A DNA stretch of 64,000 nt from Paragonimus westermani (Eukaryota > Platyhelminthes > Trematoda > Plagiorchiida > Troglotrematidae), in the NCBI GenBank assembly GCA_008508345.1, contig QNGE01000148.1, positions 220,740 to 284,739 of the forward strand. Direction: 5' to 3'. The position numbers were made by a program, and so were the translations under genes. Numbering within the stretch: the stretch's first letter is position 1; every line of letters begins with the position of its first letter. Shown here one piece after another: positions 22,901 to 37,900 of the stretch. The notes below the pieces were generated by a model. The model was not told the origin of the DNA. It did not search any database and worked only from the letters and a program-made list of their open reading frames with translations.

Positions 22901-25900
22901 ATGTTAAAACAACGTTCCACAGGATCTGAGAAAGAATACGTCTAGAGGTACGTGGATTATGACGTTATTGGAGAAAATATTCATTGGCACGTAAAATATC
23001 TTTCTTGGGGTTTATGTGCGTATCGTTCATTCCGAAAACATAGACTGGCTTCAACCCGTTGGATAGCGCCGGCATTTCCTCAGAAATCGAGAGATTGTGG
23101 CAACCGGGGTTCCCCATATAAGATGAATTGTCAACATTTAAATTTCAAGATCGTATAAGGAGTTCTAACCGACTCCATGTTAACAACCTAAATCGAAAGC
23201 TACATTTCCACAGATATATATCTTGGATAACGGTAGTTTATCCGTTGCCTATGATTTGCGGTAACATAACTGTTTGAAGATGCACACAAAGCAGAAGGAA
23301 ACGGTTTCGAATGAATGTTCACTGATATGACAACAGAGCGAAAGATACAGACAGATGGTGTTTGTGATCCGTCCGTCAATATTTACACACTGAAGATCAC
23401 CTGTGTACGTCCATGCAAAAAATGAATGCAGACATACGTCTATTTGACGTATACGGGTTAGACACGTTAACATCATAGATGGCTCAGAAAAGCGGTGGGA
23501 ATGTTCAATGCATTTGCCTTAATTCGTTTTGAAGTCAGCGACCGATCACTGCCCTTTGTCCAGACAAACAGGGAGCCACGTAACAAATTAGAGTGGGACT
23601 GTCTTTGGTTTGGAATCTTCACCATTGAACCTGACAATCACAATACTGTATTCTCATCGTACAAAATACTTCACAACAAGGAACAGACACAATCAGAAAA
23701 GGTTCTTACGGAATGAAACAATCTTTGTTGTGGTTCAAATTACAAATAAAAGGAATGGATTCAGTGCATTCCAGTATTCACTTCCGAACTACTTAGATTC
23801 ACTTTTTTGTTTGATAGATACTTATAACGGTGTTTAGTTGTAACCATTAACCTGAAAATTAACCGGATACTCTAAGGTTTTATTTGAGGTGGGTAACGGG
23901 TGGGAGGTTAACAACAAAACACTGAAACACCCATTAGCCTTCGTGACGTTAGGCGTGAGCAACCATTTTTAAATACTGATTCTTATTTTAGGCTCAGTAT
24001 TAGACAGTTGGTCAATATTGTCAAATGGGGAGAGGATTGCAGACGAACTTGCAAAGCAATACACAAGACATTGACGATCATTGATGCAACGTAGTGTTTA
24101 TCGAAATACAAGTATTTCACTAAAGTGCTCCAAAAGGTTTTGTGCATGTTTTGTAGCCCGGCAGATGTGTCTGCACACTATCAAGTGTATACTACAGAAC
24201 AATAGATTACGAAGTGGATAACAGGAGTCGAACGTGAATCTGAGTATAAAAAAGAGATGTAAGGCAGAGAAATTTGCTGATAAGTCAATTGTACGGTTAA
24301 TGTGATAGTTGTAAAATAACACACAAGTCCACCTCCACATAAAAAGCTAGACACCAGTACCTCAGCAAATGTCACAGGTTTTCTCAACAAAACTAAGCTT
24401 ACCATCTGCAGATACAACTATGAATGTCTGTGCGGAATCCACCTGGTGATGGTTGTCATGGAAATGGTGAGTGATCGACTACTGCAACAAGAGTGTTTGA
24501 AGAAAATACTGCTCCATATTTTTGAAAATGTGAGTGGTTTCGTGTGTCGATTGTTTCTACAGATCAAGGAAAATAGTACTAGTGAGAACAAGGTTTTGGA
24601 ATGGGTGTTGATCAACAGAATACCCGAGCACTATTTGTCCACTATATGTGATGATTAACTTCAGCTTCTGGATTGTGAATGTGTTACTTGTACAGACCAT
24701 TTCAAACCGTAAAGAACATTAAAACTACCCGGAGTATTTTTGAGGACTATTAAGGTGACATAAATGTTCACAGGATACCAAAAGTGGCAAAGGATGAGTT
24801 TGTACAACATTGAAGCTCTGGAGAAATATGATGACGAACATATGTTGAAAAACTGGAATTTGTGATAGGGAACCGGTCCTTCCATGCTAGTTGGACAACT
24901 TTCCCATAGGGCATAACAGACCTTAACTGTGATGTATTGAAACATATGAGTGCAGACCACATCACATTTATACAACTCTGTATTACAATAAGCTCAAAAA
25001 CTATGGTTGAAAGTCATGGGCGGTTTCATTATGCAAAGGTTATTCAAACTACAAACCAACTCAATTAAAATTTTGTCGATTATTGCAATACTACTCAATT
25101 GGCCATTATCTACCACTGTGAAAAATCCTTCCCAAGAGCACTTTTGGTATGGTTAGCTCGTTTTGTTTGTAGAGAAGCGGCGACATCCATTTCTAGAACT
25201 TTCTAAGTTGCAGCTGACGGTGGTTCTTGAACAAAATCCAACCGTTTCACAACGGCCGGTGCTATAAACTGCAACTGATTGAAGTTTGCCACTAAAAGGT
25301 TTTTTCCGTATGCCACTTCGAAACAACAGTGGTCGTATATCGCACTCCAAAGACAACACTATTTCAAACCGGGTTTCCTGATGGCTATGTCCACGTATAA
25401 GTAGACGATACGTACTTGGGCGCAAAAACATCTGCCAGGCTTTAAAGTGTGTACATAAAACCACTACTGTAAGCTCATACCTAGACAGTGGCTGAGAACT
25501 CTAAATTTGTGATATTTTTTTACCGTACCTTTTCCGTCTTATAGTCTTTTTACTGAAGGTTTACTGGATACCGTATGATCTAAAGTGGAAGGTAAATATG
25601 AACAAAACATGAAACTATCCACGGACTTTCACAATTTTTGAATGTACGGGTTATATTCCTGATAAATTGAGCAGAACTACCAGATGATCATTAGTTTAGT
25701 AATCTCACACTTGATGGACATAGATAAGAGTATCAAGACACACAGTGTTTAGAAAACTTCATCAAACCATTTCAAGGTGGTCGTCCAGTGAGTATCAGCC
25801 ATGCGAATATTGATCACCACTTCGCGATATCTCAATCCATTTTATACTAGAATAACAAACGTATTAGAAAAGTTAAGCTAAGACACCGACAGCAACATTG

Positions 25901-28900
25901 CTCACACACATATTTGCCAAAGTATTAGTTTTGAGTACGCAGGAAAATAAATAATTTCGTATTTTCAAATACCGGGAGTTATCAACGACAGTGAACCATA
26001 CAAGGTGTATCTCTCAGTTTGTTTGCTTATACATTTAATTACATCGAATAGACGCATTATACTCTGAAAATCTAATTTCTCATTAGCGATTCAACGTGCT
26101 GGAAAATATATCGCTTAAACCAAATATTATACAGCCAGTTAAGAGCTTTACATTAATCGGTTGCAACCACCGTTACCGGTGCACTCATGCTAGTAACACT
26201 CAACTTCAACCATACAATGAAAAAATTTATCCTGCTAGGGATTAACTGTTGCTTCTCAGTTATCTACAGTGAGGCCCGTGGCAAACTCTTTGATTTGGAA
26301 ACGTTAACCTGACAATGATTTGAACGTAGTGAATCAAACTTAAACTACTGTTTCATTCAAAGGTCTTCAAAAATGGTCTGGTGGCTTTGGATGACGAATC
26401 AGTGCGGAATTTTCCAAACAACTACCCTGAAAACACTGTCGCAAGTGGAAAACGTCTGCATACGTTGGACGGAAGATATCTGAGTGTGTTCACCTCCGTT
26501 AACAGTGGACCTTCAGGAACTATTACCGTCAGGTAGGTTAACCATACTTTGACTGTGATTCGATTTGTCAAAGCGCAAATCATGCAGGTGGGTAAAATGC
26601 TGCAACATGTGCTACTATGGCTACTTACGTTTTCACTACGTTCATTGCATTAGCCGTAAGACAAGCTCACTTTAATTCTCAGCAGCGCAAGTAAAGTTGT
26701 ACGGGGACCGGCTAGGATTTTCTTTAATGTCTTCTGTCATGAACGCAAAATGTTGCCCATAACTCGAGAAGTATTTTCGAACTACTCTTACGTATATCAA
26801 TATAATATCTAACCTTTTGAACCGTAAGCGATGCAATATAGCAACCTGGTTCGAATTAATTTTACGCAGACTAATGTAGAGTTAATATGTGTCATATGGC
26901 GCAGTGGCTTTGGTCATTCTTGTTGGCACACTTTTGACTTATCATTGAGGTTTACATGCTCATCTAATGCGGTTCTATTAACATGTCATATGATAATTAT
27001 CTCGATCGTCCCGTCATTGGGAACTTGTGAAAATAAACAGTAATGATCCTTATTCGTGCTACTTGTCGAGCTTATTATCTGAGCTCTCTTCTGTCACCAC
27101 CACTTGTGATAAGACAACTCAAAGTAGAATGCCAGTTTTTCTGAGGCAACTATTCCCATCATTACTGTAGTTAAGTCATGCTGTGTAATTTGTAGTGTCA
27201 TGGTATATACACCCTGATGAGACATGTTTTTCGTGTCATTTCGTCTCAACCACATTAGTACAACAAGGATATCCGGAAAACAACAAGGGAAATGAAAGTA
27301 ACCTTTAGGAGTTAGATGTTCATCAAGGAATCAAGAACCGATGTGTGTAAGTGCTGTTTCTAGAGCCACTTGATGAGCAGTCTTTTGGTGGAGGTAAATA
27401 AATCTGGCAAATGTCAACACACCAACAGGCTAGGTAGCATTCTGCATTGTTTTTGATGGTAACACTTATTCTTTGGTGCATTCCGATTTAATGATAAAAG
27501 ATTGAAGCAATGAATGTTGGGTTAATATTTGCAAGTTGCACACTCCTCGTTAAGACAAACAAAACCGATAGGTGAGCTGATGTTGGAAAAAAATCATCAG
27601 AGGTGTTTTTTCCTGTCATCAAACAGAGAAATCAATCCGAACGACAAGGACACTTTGGGGTGTGTGAATGCGAAACAACTTGAACGGGTTAATCGTCTCA
27701 TTGAGCTTCGTTATCCTACGGAAGAGAGTACATTCATGGCACAGTCGGTCCTGCTTATCACCTGGGAAAACATGACAAACGACCATTACGGTACATTACG
27801 GGTAAGTGAATTTCACTCAAGACGAAATGTTTTCAGTCAAATTATCTCATTTTCAAGCTTATTCGTTAATACTTCCCGTCATTCGAATTTTATACTATTT
27901 TCTGTAGCGGAAGAGTGTGAAACAGTGATAGTCATTTCGCTGTTAAAGACGTGTACTGGTTACAGCCTGAAGGAGCAAAGCAAATGGGTGAATGAGCTAT
28001 TTTTTAACACATTGTGATTTGGCTATCCACGTAATTCTATCATCATTCTCTTGATACTATATATATATATATATTCATTTCTGGATGTGTGGTCTGTTGT
28101 TTTCACACAGCGATGTAGAAGACAATATTTTGGAGAAACCAGCGACGGTGTCAGCTTGACTTAATCACAACGGTTTAACTAAGTGGGAGAATAGCAGTAT
28201 TTGAAACATCACTTGAGTTTCAGCCACGGTACTTTTGAAAGTATCCATCATATACACACAATGCCAGTTTGCAAGAGAAGAATACGTCGAGTTTCTATAC
28301 GGCAATGTTTAATTCTCGAAAGGTGGGTTTATTCCACTCACAATCCCGAGGGGAAAACAGTTCAGCCGCACCCTACTTATGACTGCGTTGAATCAACAAC
28401 TGCCTTGAGTCAAATACTTGATATCGTTTGGATAGTGTTTACAAAAACACAGACTACTACCATACAGAATACCCAGACACCTGTATTTTCCATGTGTTCC
28501 TCGTTGAACCAGGTAAAGCTGTCGAATTAAACGGGAATATACTCTATCTAGACAACTGAAAATAATCCATGCAAAACTGAACGATTAGTTAAGGCCTTCT
28601 TTTTACTGGAAGCAGCTGACCGTTTATGAAGTATGGCTGACTTTGATTAGTAATCCGTTTTCATTGACGCCCGACCGTGATGCACCTAGGTACATTCGTT
28701 ATGAATGCCGTAAACCTAACACAATGTGATGCCGACGGTTGTAATTAGTGTATCTAACGTAGACACACAACGTCTGTATTAAAGTAGACACCTAAACGCA
28801 CCAAAATAAATTCGAACACATTTTTATCCAAGCACATGATGACAAATGTGAGAACGGAATAGTTCTAGCTTCGAGTGGTAGTAAAGAAACATTCAACTTA

Positions 28901-31900
28901 TTACCACTGGTGAGTACGGTGCAAACCTGGACCTATTTTATTCAGACTGTACGAGACTTTTTGCTGTCTTCCAGCAGGCATATGCAGCAGTAATCAACAT
29001 GGGTAACAGAATGCACTCATTGGTCGGTCCTAATGGAGTCGAGGAGCATGGACAAATTCGTACCGATTATGCTTCCGTTAACGGGCTGGCTTTGTGTAAG
29101 TGTGTTCCCAAGAAGAGTGAGATGCAAGTGTATCATAGCAGACTATTCTGGCAGTTCTGGTCAATGAAAAGCTGACCAGTGTTTTGGAAACCATATGAAG
29201 ATATGAAGGAATTAAAATATCCATTTGTAAATATCACTGCCGGGACAACTGACAATGTGTTGCAAACTTGTAAATTACATCGAAAGGACAAGTTGTTGGT
29301 TGTTGTGTACAGACAGTGTGTGCATTTTCAATTCTTTTGAGAAACGTAGATGAAACACTAATGTTGTCACTCAATCTCTGGGTGTTAGTGTGACTGAACA
29401 AGTGAGGGACTTGTGTAACAGTCAGGTTGACCGCAATTCTGATCACGTATAACAGATGTCCGCTGAAAGGAACAGAAAGCAAAAAATGTACGTGAACATT
29501 GTTGGCTTTGTGTGTACAGGAGATCCAAAGAAATCAAAGTTTCTGACTCAGCATGAGGAAATTACGACTTATTCACTCCAGCGGGAAGGAAGCTGTCGCC
29601 TGTAATCTTTTGAAGTCCCTGTAGATAGGGTACATCTTCAGGCGTACAGTCAAGCGTAGCGCGTGGAAACTAACGTTTAACATCTAACCATGTCTGCCAT
29701 GCTAACCTAAGTTTATCCACTTTCAACGAAACGCTTGTCTACAAGTCCCAGTTTGAAAGCTTTTAGCTCAGATGGTCACCTTGTCCCCTGAAGCACAGCA
29801 GTTTGTCAGGTGGTTATGTAAAGGCAGGTTTACTCTGAGGATTTTTGTATCAAATTTTTTCCGGTCAGCTTAGAGTTTTTAAAGGTATCAAAACCATATT
29901 TTAATCAATGAATAACGTTAACCAATTTGTCGCACGCGCAAATTCTCGCTAACTTGTCTGCACACGTATTTTGACTCGTCCAAAACCAATAAATGCTGAT
30001 GCTATATATTACAATGTACTGATTATAGATGTTGTACTAATGACCGGGGTTACATATACATCGAAAAATACTCATGGCCATACTTTGTGCCGATTTGGGA
30101 TTTTGTCTTATAAGGTCCTTCTAAGCGCTTATTTGACACAACCTACCATTCTTCTATTGGTTATTTAGTCAAACTGATTAACTGAGTCGACCATTTGATG
30201 GGTGCGAAAGTCTGTTAGGAAATAGTCTATCCCCAATGCTTCCAAATGAGCTGAATAAAAATATCAACATTTCACGTGGATACAGTTCATGGTTTGTTTA
30301 CCACTTCAACACGTTCGAAGGTACACAACATATGTAGGTTAGAAACTGTATTGTTTAAAATTTACGATCAGAAGAATAGCCTTTCCTACGCAGACTTCCT
30401 GATAACAGTCGAGGCTTCTTTTTCCGACTGTAGTGGACACTGTGATGAAATACTGACTGTTCACTATCGTAGCAGAATGTTTATAAAAATCTTGGTGCAA
30501 TGACCACAGCCTACCAGTACCGTATACGGAAAATGCGACATCATAAACCCGATCAAGTAACGAAAATAATACGACATAGCATAAGGGTGTTACAATTTGC
30601 AATTAGAAGCAATTGTTCAGTGGCCAACAAATTAAACGCCACTGTCAAAAGTCTTAGGCCGAATGGAAGCTATCGTTCGGAAAGTTCATAAACCTGGGTT
30701 AACGGTAAGACTGATACTACTGGCGTGCAGCTTCGTACAATCTAAAATTGGTAAGTGTTCGGCAAAACTAGCAGTTGACCAACAGACAGGTTCATATTAT
30801 CCACGACGTAACAAAACCCACAGCTTATCTAGCATGAACTAGTTTACGCTGACCATTCAGGCTGCAATTGTAGTTGGAGCTTTGGAAGAACTCATTGGTA
30901 ATTTGCTATCACATATCAGATCAAACAGGGTGGATGTAAGAATTCCTTGCTGAGAACCGAAACAAACTTTCCCACCGTGTAAGTTTGTTACAAACCTTAT
31001 GATTCAAGTTGAAAATAACATTTATGGAAGCCCTGACAAATTATAATGTATACTTGCGACTTTGTTCAAAAGTATACCTATCGTCTCACAGAAAGTTTAG
31101 CGGCCTTAAAAGAAACAGACTGTTTATCCAATTTGTAAATCGGAGATATTGACAGATCTAGCTTTATGCTCTGATCACAGTTAATTTGAGAGAAAAATTG
31201 GATCAGTTTTATACTATCGGTGATTTTTATTGGAAATCTGTCATCTGCAACAGTTAGCTCACTTCAACCCGTGCTAAACAACAAACTGAAAATTTAAATC
31301 TCAAAAATATCAGACAAGCTATTGTTCTTTTTATGATATATTGATGACATGATCAGATCTGGGAAACACTTTTACTGGACTCGAAGACCCAAGTGTACTC
31401 AGACTTACGTTACGCTTGATAGAAAAAACCTTAGTGCTCAGTGTGTTAACTGGCAATAACATTCGACTGGCCACATTGTGGAATAGTTTATCAAGGAAAA
31501 GCTACATTTTTTGGTACATTTTGCACAGAAACCAGAATCTTCCAGCAACAGATGCGTTGAATATTCAGTAGTGTTTAATGTGTTTGCGCAAGCCGATATA
31601 AGTGGAAGGAACGAATGAATTAATTTTACACTGTAGTGCACCCTTCTCTGAAGTCGAACTGTAGCATTGTAAACTGGATCTTATTTCCATCTGTTCCACT
31701 TGCCTACACACACGATGACTGCGCGTATCTTGTCTGTAAGTTTAGTAGCTGTCAAATTGTGTCTTTTATATAAACCGCCTGTGCAGTAAAACATGTTTGA
31801 CTGCGATCGATAGAATATTGGGTAACTGACAATCCGTTGCTGATAAAATTCAGTTAGATGTGTGTATCGGGTATACTGTGCAGATGGAAGTAGTGCGAAA

Positions 31901-34900
31901 TTCTGTGAAGGTAAAAACAGTCCTATTAAAAGTCTGTTCACTAATGAGACGTATTCAAGAGCTTCAATTCACATTGTATTATAAGTTAAAAAACAGTAAT
32001 CCGGTAGAGGATGTTGAATTTTTGCCATCTACATGGTGCGCTTTGACTGTTGCATGAGAATTACGACTTTCATAAAATATTCCGAAAACAATAAACTAAT
32101 CCGATTTGATATTTTAGGAACGAACATTAGTGACGGATGAGGCCCTCAACAGGCTTATTTCTTTATGTCGAATGAATGTACTGATTACTTGGTGGCTAGT
32201 TTTCAATGGTGCATTTGACTGGGCTAGCTTACAGACTACTGAAGCGGTAAGAGTATTGCATCAATTCTGGAAAATTCTTGCCAGCTTCAGACTCGTTGCT
32301 GTTCACAAAACAGTGAAGTGCACATTATTGCGAGCGCTTTAACCCAATACGTAGCCCACTCATTTCAGTTGATAGAGTCAACCTCTCGGGCAATCGTTTA
32401 CTCACTCACTGCCTTAGTTCATTAGATTTTCTCACTGTTAGTTCACCGTGGTTAGGCTATTTGATGCAAGTTCCTCTGTTACAAAAAATCTTTTGACACG
32501 CTGAACCTCAGCGTGATATGACAACTTTCATAAAGATGAATACTGAACGGTTTTTTCTCAGAATCACCGGAGACCGACTAACACGATGTGACTTTGATCA
32601 AATAAAGTGTACTCAACTCAGCCAACACTCCAGTAACAACGGAGGCTTGTAGGACGATATTATCTGCGCTTCAGGTTCAATTATTTTTTAATTGATTTCA
32701 ATTAAGCTTTTATTGTTGCTTGCTTATCTGTCGATGTGGACATGAGCTGCAAACCTAGAATTCCTGATAAGACAATCATTACGCAGGGAATTGAAGAAAA
32801 CAACGCAGAGGATTGAAAGTAGGCAACTGGTTTTAGACTTGACAAAATATCTAGGTTTGCTCCATCTATTACGTGGAATTGGAATAGTGACAGATACTTT
32901 TCACGCATTATCCCCGTATGTCTGTTTTATTAGCTAAAATGCTTACTTCGAAACCAGCTTATCCTCTTGGAGTTATACTTTTGTGTGGTCCCCATTGGCT
33001 GCAAGAGCTCAATATCAACGTTCTTCTCAAAGTTAGATATTTTTTGTCCATTGCACGCACTGTTTCATTTGGAAGTGTCATCTATTGGATTTTTCTGTAC
33101 CTGGAAGACACAAAAACCTGGTGATTTTTGAGTTGTGCAGAGTGCAATCTACAGTCCATCGTCAGCAAACGTGAAGTCCTGTACATTGGAAATCAGTGCT
33201 GTACTGACTGCTACTGTGGTAACACCAAAGTGCCCGTATCCAAAACCTGGGAACCCTGATGACACGGAGTTCTCTGCTAACTACGATTTACTTAGTCATG
33301 GCTAGAGAGCATGTTGTGAAGCATTGCAGGTTGAAGCTTTCCTAACTGTCTGTGGTGCCTCTTGACGTTCATCCTTAAGCCGATACTCCACTATTTGTTT
33401 CTTCCTTGTTTGGATTAATGAGGTAAACATGGTCTGAACGGGGGCTCACAGAGGCTACCCTTTGCTTTATTAGGAATCAGTGATACTCCCTCGGCCATCA
33501 TTTCTATGAGAATCTCCTGCAACCAGAGAATTTGTATGTAACTAAGCTATAGGTTGTTTTTGCTCTGTTACTGTGGCTGAACAAGTTGATTTGGGTGGCT
33601 GATTTAGATGGTAGCTGGCCAGTTAGTGCTGGCCACGATCTCAGTTATGGTTGTTTTCATATTCCGCCAGAACCTATAAGAGAACAGGGCGATAGAGGTT
33701 GGCATTTGCTGAAAGCATTTAAAAATAGACCGCAAGACGAAATAGGCGAGTTCAAGAATATTTCCTGTCAAAAATGTTGGACAGAATCAAAACATTCCCG
33801 AATATACTGAAGGCACCTTGAAGGATAACCATTTCTCGTCTACAAGAACATCTGCACACAAAAACATTTACTACCATTTCTCCTGTATCCAAGAATACAG
33901 CACAGAGTATGGTTCTTTGAAGTCGGGTTTTGGAATGGCAGTTGGCCATATGGATAGAACATAGACAGTTGATAAATGATCGTATCGGTGTACACTGCCT
34001 AAATATGTGGTCCTGGCTGTTTTGCCTGAGATTTCAAAAGTAATGTTTGATCCGTACATGTATGAGAAAATGTACACCACAAGTTTCTTCTCTACTCTGC
34101 TGGTCTACCCTTACAATTTATAACGTGCACGTTCCAAGGACTACTGCTTCAGTGCACTGGTTGATCTTAACGTCGTCACCTACCAACTGTTTAATCCAAG
34201 TTTTCCTCCAATGAGTGTAGGCGATAAACTTCAAACAAGTAATTTTAAGCCAAACATAAGAAATGAAGTGCATGAGCAATGAGCTTTTTCTCCCATATAT
34301 ACGAAGTTTTGAACCAACAAAATTACCGAACAAAAGAATAGAGATTCTCTTCTGGGGGAACTGCTGAATGCATAGACTTGTCTGGGAGGAGCTTAGAGTA
34401 ACCACGAAAACCCCTGGCTATAACATCTGGTATTTCTAAATCTTGACAGCTTCAGGAAATTTAACTTTAGAGGACAAAACAAGGAGTTCTAGCGCCCATT
34501 TTTCAACGATAGCTGGTGCACAACAGCTCAGCACTGGTCACTGACTAATATTACAAAGCGAACACCACAGAGATAAATCATTGTCATTAATAACTGGTTT
34601 TTGCTCACCAGGTTCAGTGAACCAAGGAGTTTGTAACTGCTCACAGGACTAGGCAATACTATGTCTACCGTCTGACAGAAAATGTGTTACTTGGGGCAGT
34701 GTGTTCGGGAGTTTTGAACGTTTTATATTTAGACTTCTTTGCATGTAGAGTTCGATCATTCTAATCTGTCACATTAACCAAGCAACGAATGTTGTCCGTT
34801 TCCAAACTTGATACGTTGAGACCTAATTATTCCACTGTTTACCAAAGTTTGTTTCTTTCACCCCTCTTGTCGGTTTGTGTGCCCTGCTCTGATGTTAATG

Positions 34901-37900
34901 CATAAAGCCTGTTAGTGACTTCACCTCACTTGACCGGCATACCTTGTGTGCGTATTTCTTATCTATATTGATAGCTTCGCAAATGTTGACATGAAAAAGT
35001 GAGCTCCGGAGCTTGTGAGAACTGTTGACTGGTCTGATTTGTTATGAGCTCTATCCCCCTCGATGATGTAGTCCTGCTTTCAGCAGGTCGATTGCGTAAG
35101 TACCGTCCATTTTTTCTGCAACGTAATCAACCAAAACGATTGAAGGTTCCTTGGAGAACAAACTACGTAACTTTAATTGTTTCACATGTGGATATGGCTA
35201 CCTATGCTTTCCACTTCTATTGAAATATGAGGCTACTATCCACAGTAAATAGTTTCGTGACCTGCAGATTTTTAGATGCAATGGGAATGCACTAGAGCAC
35301 AAATGGCCTCCGCGTTCCACGAAATTGGAGCGCGGAACATCTGTTTACGACTGAGCAACTGATAAGTCGTACTTACCGATATCGAGAAAAAATGTTTTTT
35401 TTTCTGTTTAAGAAATCCTGCCGAGGCAGTCGATCCCCTGAATCGTTTGGTGTATTCCATATGAAACAGTGAGACGGGTGGGTAACAGAGTCCAAATGTG
35501 AAATTTCCGAGCTCCCGGTGTGGCTTCGTAGCTCAGCTGATAGAGCGCTTGCGGCGTTGAGGCATGCTGTGTCTGTCGCTTGTTTGAATGCAGCCGAAAC
35601 CCTGACCTTTCACAGTTGGGTCTCATCTGAAATCATAAATCCGTCAAAATACTTACTAGTAAAAAAATGTTTGTTCATTTGGGACACACTTCATTGCTAT
35701 CATTTTGTTCAGTGTTCTGATCAGCTTCGCAATTAAACGTCTGCGTGTTTGACAGCCTGCAACTAATTCAGCGATTCACGTCACTTAAAAATTGTGTCTA
35801 CTATGCTGCTGGGATGCAAAATTGCATCATGTTCACTCGATTCTTGTGATGTTTTTCACTACCCGTACACTAAATGGTGAAATTTTAAACAATAGGATTC
35901 GTTTACTAATGATTCACAAGCGACATCCCATTGTTGTTTAGAATAGACGCAACAGTGAAAATCACTGTGCTATAAACAAATTAGCTGATTTCGGCATTGG
36001 AATTATTGGTCGTAATTCATTTCAGGTTAGAGTACACCATTCGTAGCTCTTGTACTGTCGACTACTGATAGTAAAATTGATTTCAAGAACAATGTACTTG
36101 GCTATTTATTTTCTTAGGAACCCTGAGTAAAATGTCAGAACCGTAAAATGTGTGTATACACCTTAAGAGTGGAAGATAACCGAATTTGAAACACCCTACT
36201 ACGTCTTAGTGTATAAAACGCTGCTCAACAGGCGCAACGATATTTGCGTTCTCAACTCAGGAAAATGTTTCAAACATGGAAAGATTCACTGAGAATAGCA
36301 AGATAGTTCCTGCATCCTCCCTGGATGCATTTTGAGACTCGGAGCGTCAGTCATTAGTAAATGCGGTTGATCGCTTTCATGTGGCAATTCGGTCGTGTCC
36401 ACCATGACGCCAACTGTACGGTACTCAACACAACTGTTCAGAAGAGCTCATACACGTTAGTTATTCGGAGTCTGCCTTAAAAATCCCATAAGATCAAAAG
36501 GAACGAGATGACAAACAACTGGTTTCGATAATTTTTTCTTAAATCATTACAATCACATAGGTTCAATCAAGGCATCATAAGACCAACCGCAAAAACAAAG
36601 AGTGACTGTTACCGAATGAAATTAGAGGCTACTACTTGACTCCACACAATAATTAATTGGGCCCAGACCGGATGTTGACTGGGATTCACTTGGATTCACT
36701 TACTTCACCGTCCCGAAAACACTTCATCCGTATTTTTGCGATTTACCGTTGCCACCTTCGTTCTAACATTGGAGGCGAGAAATATGTGAATCAGTTTCAC
36801 CTCAATCGTTACCGAACCGTACACTCGACAGTAGAAGTCAGGATTGTAACTTACTGGCGTTTTGAGAAGTGCTACCATTCTTCTTCTCAGTGTGAACCAA
36901 TTTTCATATCTACTATTTCCGGATATCATGTATGAGGTGAATGTCAAATGTATGTTATATAATAAGTTTTACTTGTTGATTACTTACCAGTCACATGATA
37001 ATTATCACTGAGTGGATAGTTTTTTGTTTAACTTCCATCTTATTTATTTCTTCGGTAAACCTTTACTTCAGGTTGTATTCAATTTGTTTAAGTCAGTGAA
37101 CTTGTAGGTTCCGTGTCACTTTCAGAGCTCCAGTGCTTACCTACAGGTTGACTGTACCGTACCTTGGTTATTTCTGTTATACTTAATAAAGATTCATTAT
37201 TTTACTCAACACTGTTTCAGCTGTAGTCCTGGTTTTCATATGTGAGACTGATCATCGTGCTTCCGTTGGTCAACTTGATCAAACCACTGACCTTGAAACA
37301 GCCGATTGTTAAGGTCCCTTTTTGATTGCACATTGCGTTTTGGAATTACGGTATAAAAGGTTGAATACGCAGACTCATTTAACTTAAAGTATTTTGTAAA
37401 ATGCAGTTGCATTCAAGCTATTTCATGGGACTCTGTTGTCAACTGGTACTGAAGTGGAGTTAATGAAATACCATAAGGTCATCCGATCAAAAACGTTAGC
37501 TAACAGTTATCTCGGCAAGATCCTCCTTCCAAATCAATGATCCAAGGAAATTACTATCGGCTGTTGACACTGCATCCAGAAGGGATATGTAAGATCTTAG
37601 ACAGTTGCACGGCCAACAGAGAAGTAGATTGTAAGTTCAATAACATCATACACAACAAGTTAGCCCATATGAAAAATAAACGACATGCTTTGAAACGCTC
37701 AGTCTTTGTGTAACGCGTTAGGCACAACGATTGGAGATCGTCCAGCAGCTTTTAGTGCGCCACAGTGAAACTACAGTACATCATACAAAGCCCCCCAACG
37801 ATACTGATCAATTTTGGACGTTAGAACACTAATCAGACTTGGCTGAGCGTACCACCCTCGATCAATACCAGATCAACTTTCACCATCCGACTGCACTAAA

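Noticed and set aside
27180..27260. CTGATGA followed by a GACA...TGTC stem (27215-27240), suggestive of another hammerhead.
   Set aside because: The GAAA box is replaced by ATTT and no helices I or III could be found.
28985..29100. A stretch reading MGNRMHSLVGPNGVEEHG with NGLALC, faintly like the GDxNAxxG block of a LINE endonuclease.
   Set aside because: Too short and without the other nuclease blocks (the SDH or final His motifs) in reach.
33586..33810. A 74-codon frame (IWVADLDGSWPVSAGHDL) with a hydrophilic, gene-like look.
   Set aside because: No family recognised and no splice-site pair that keeps phase with the nidogen exons on either side.
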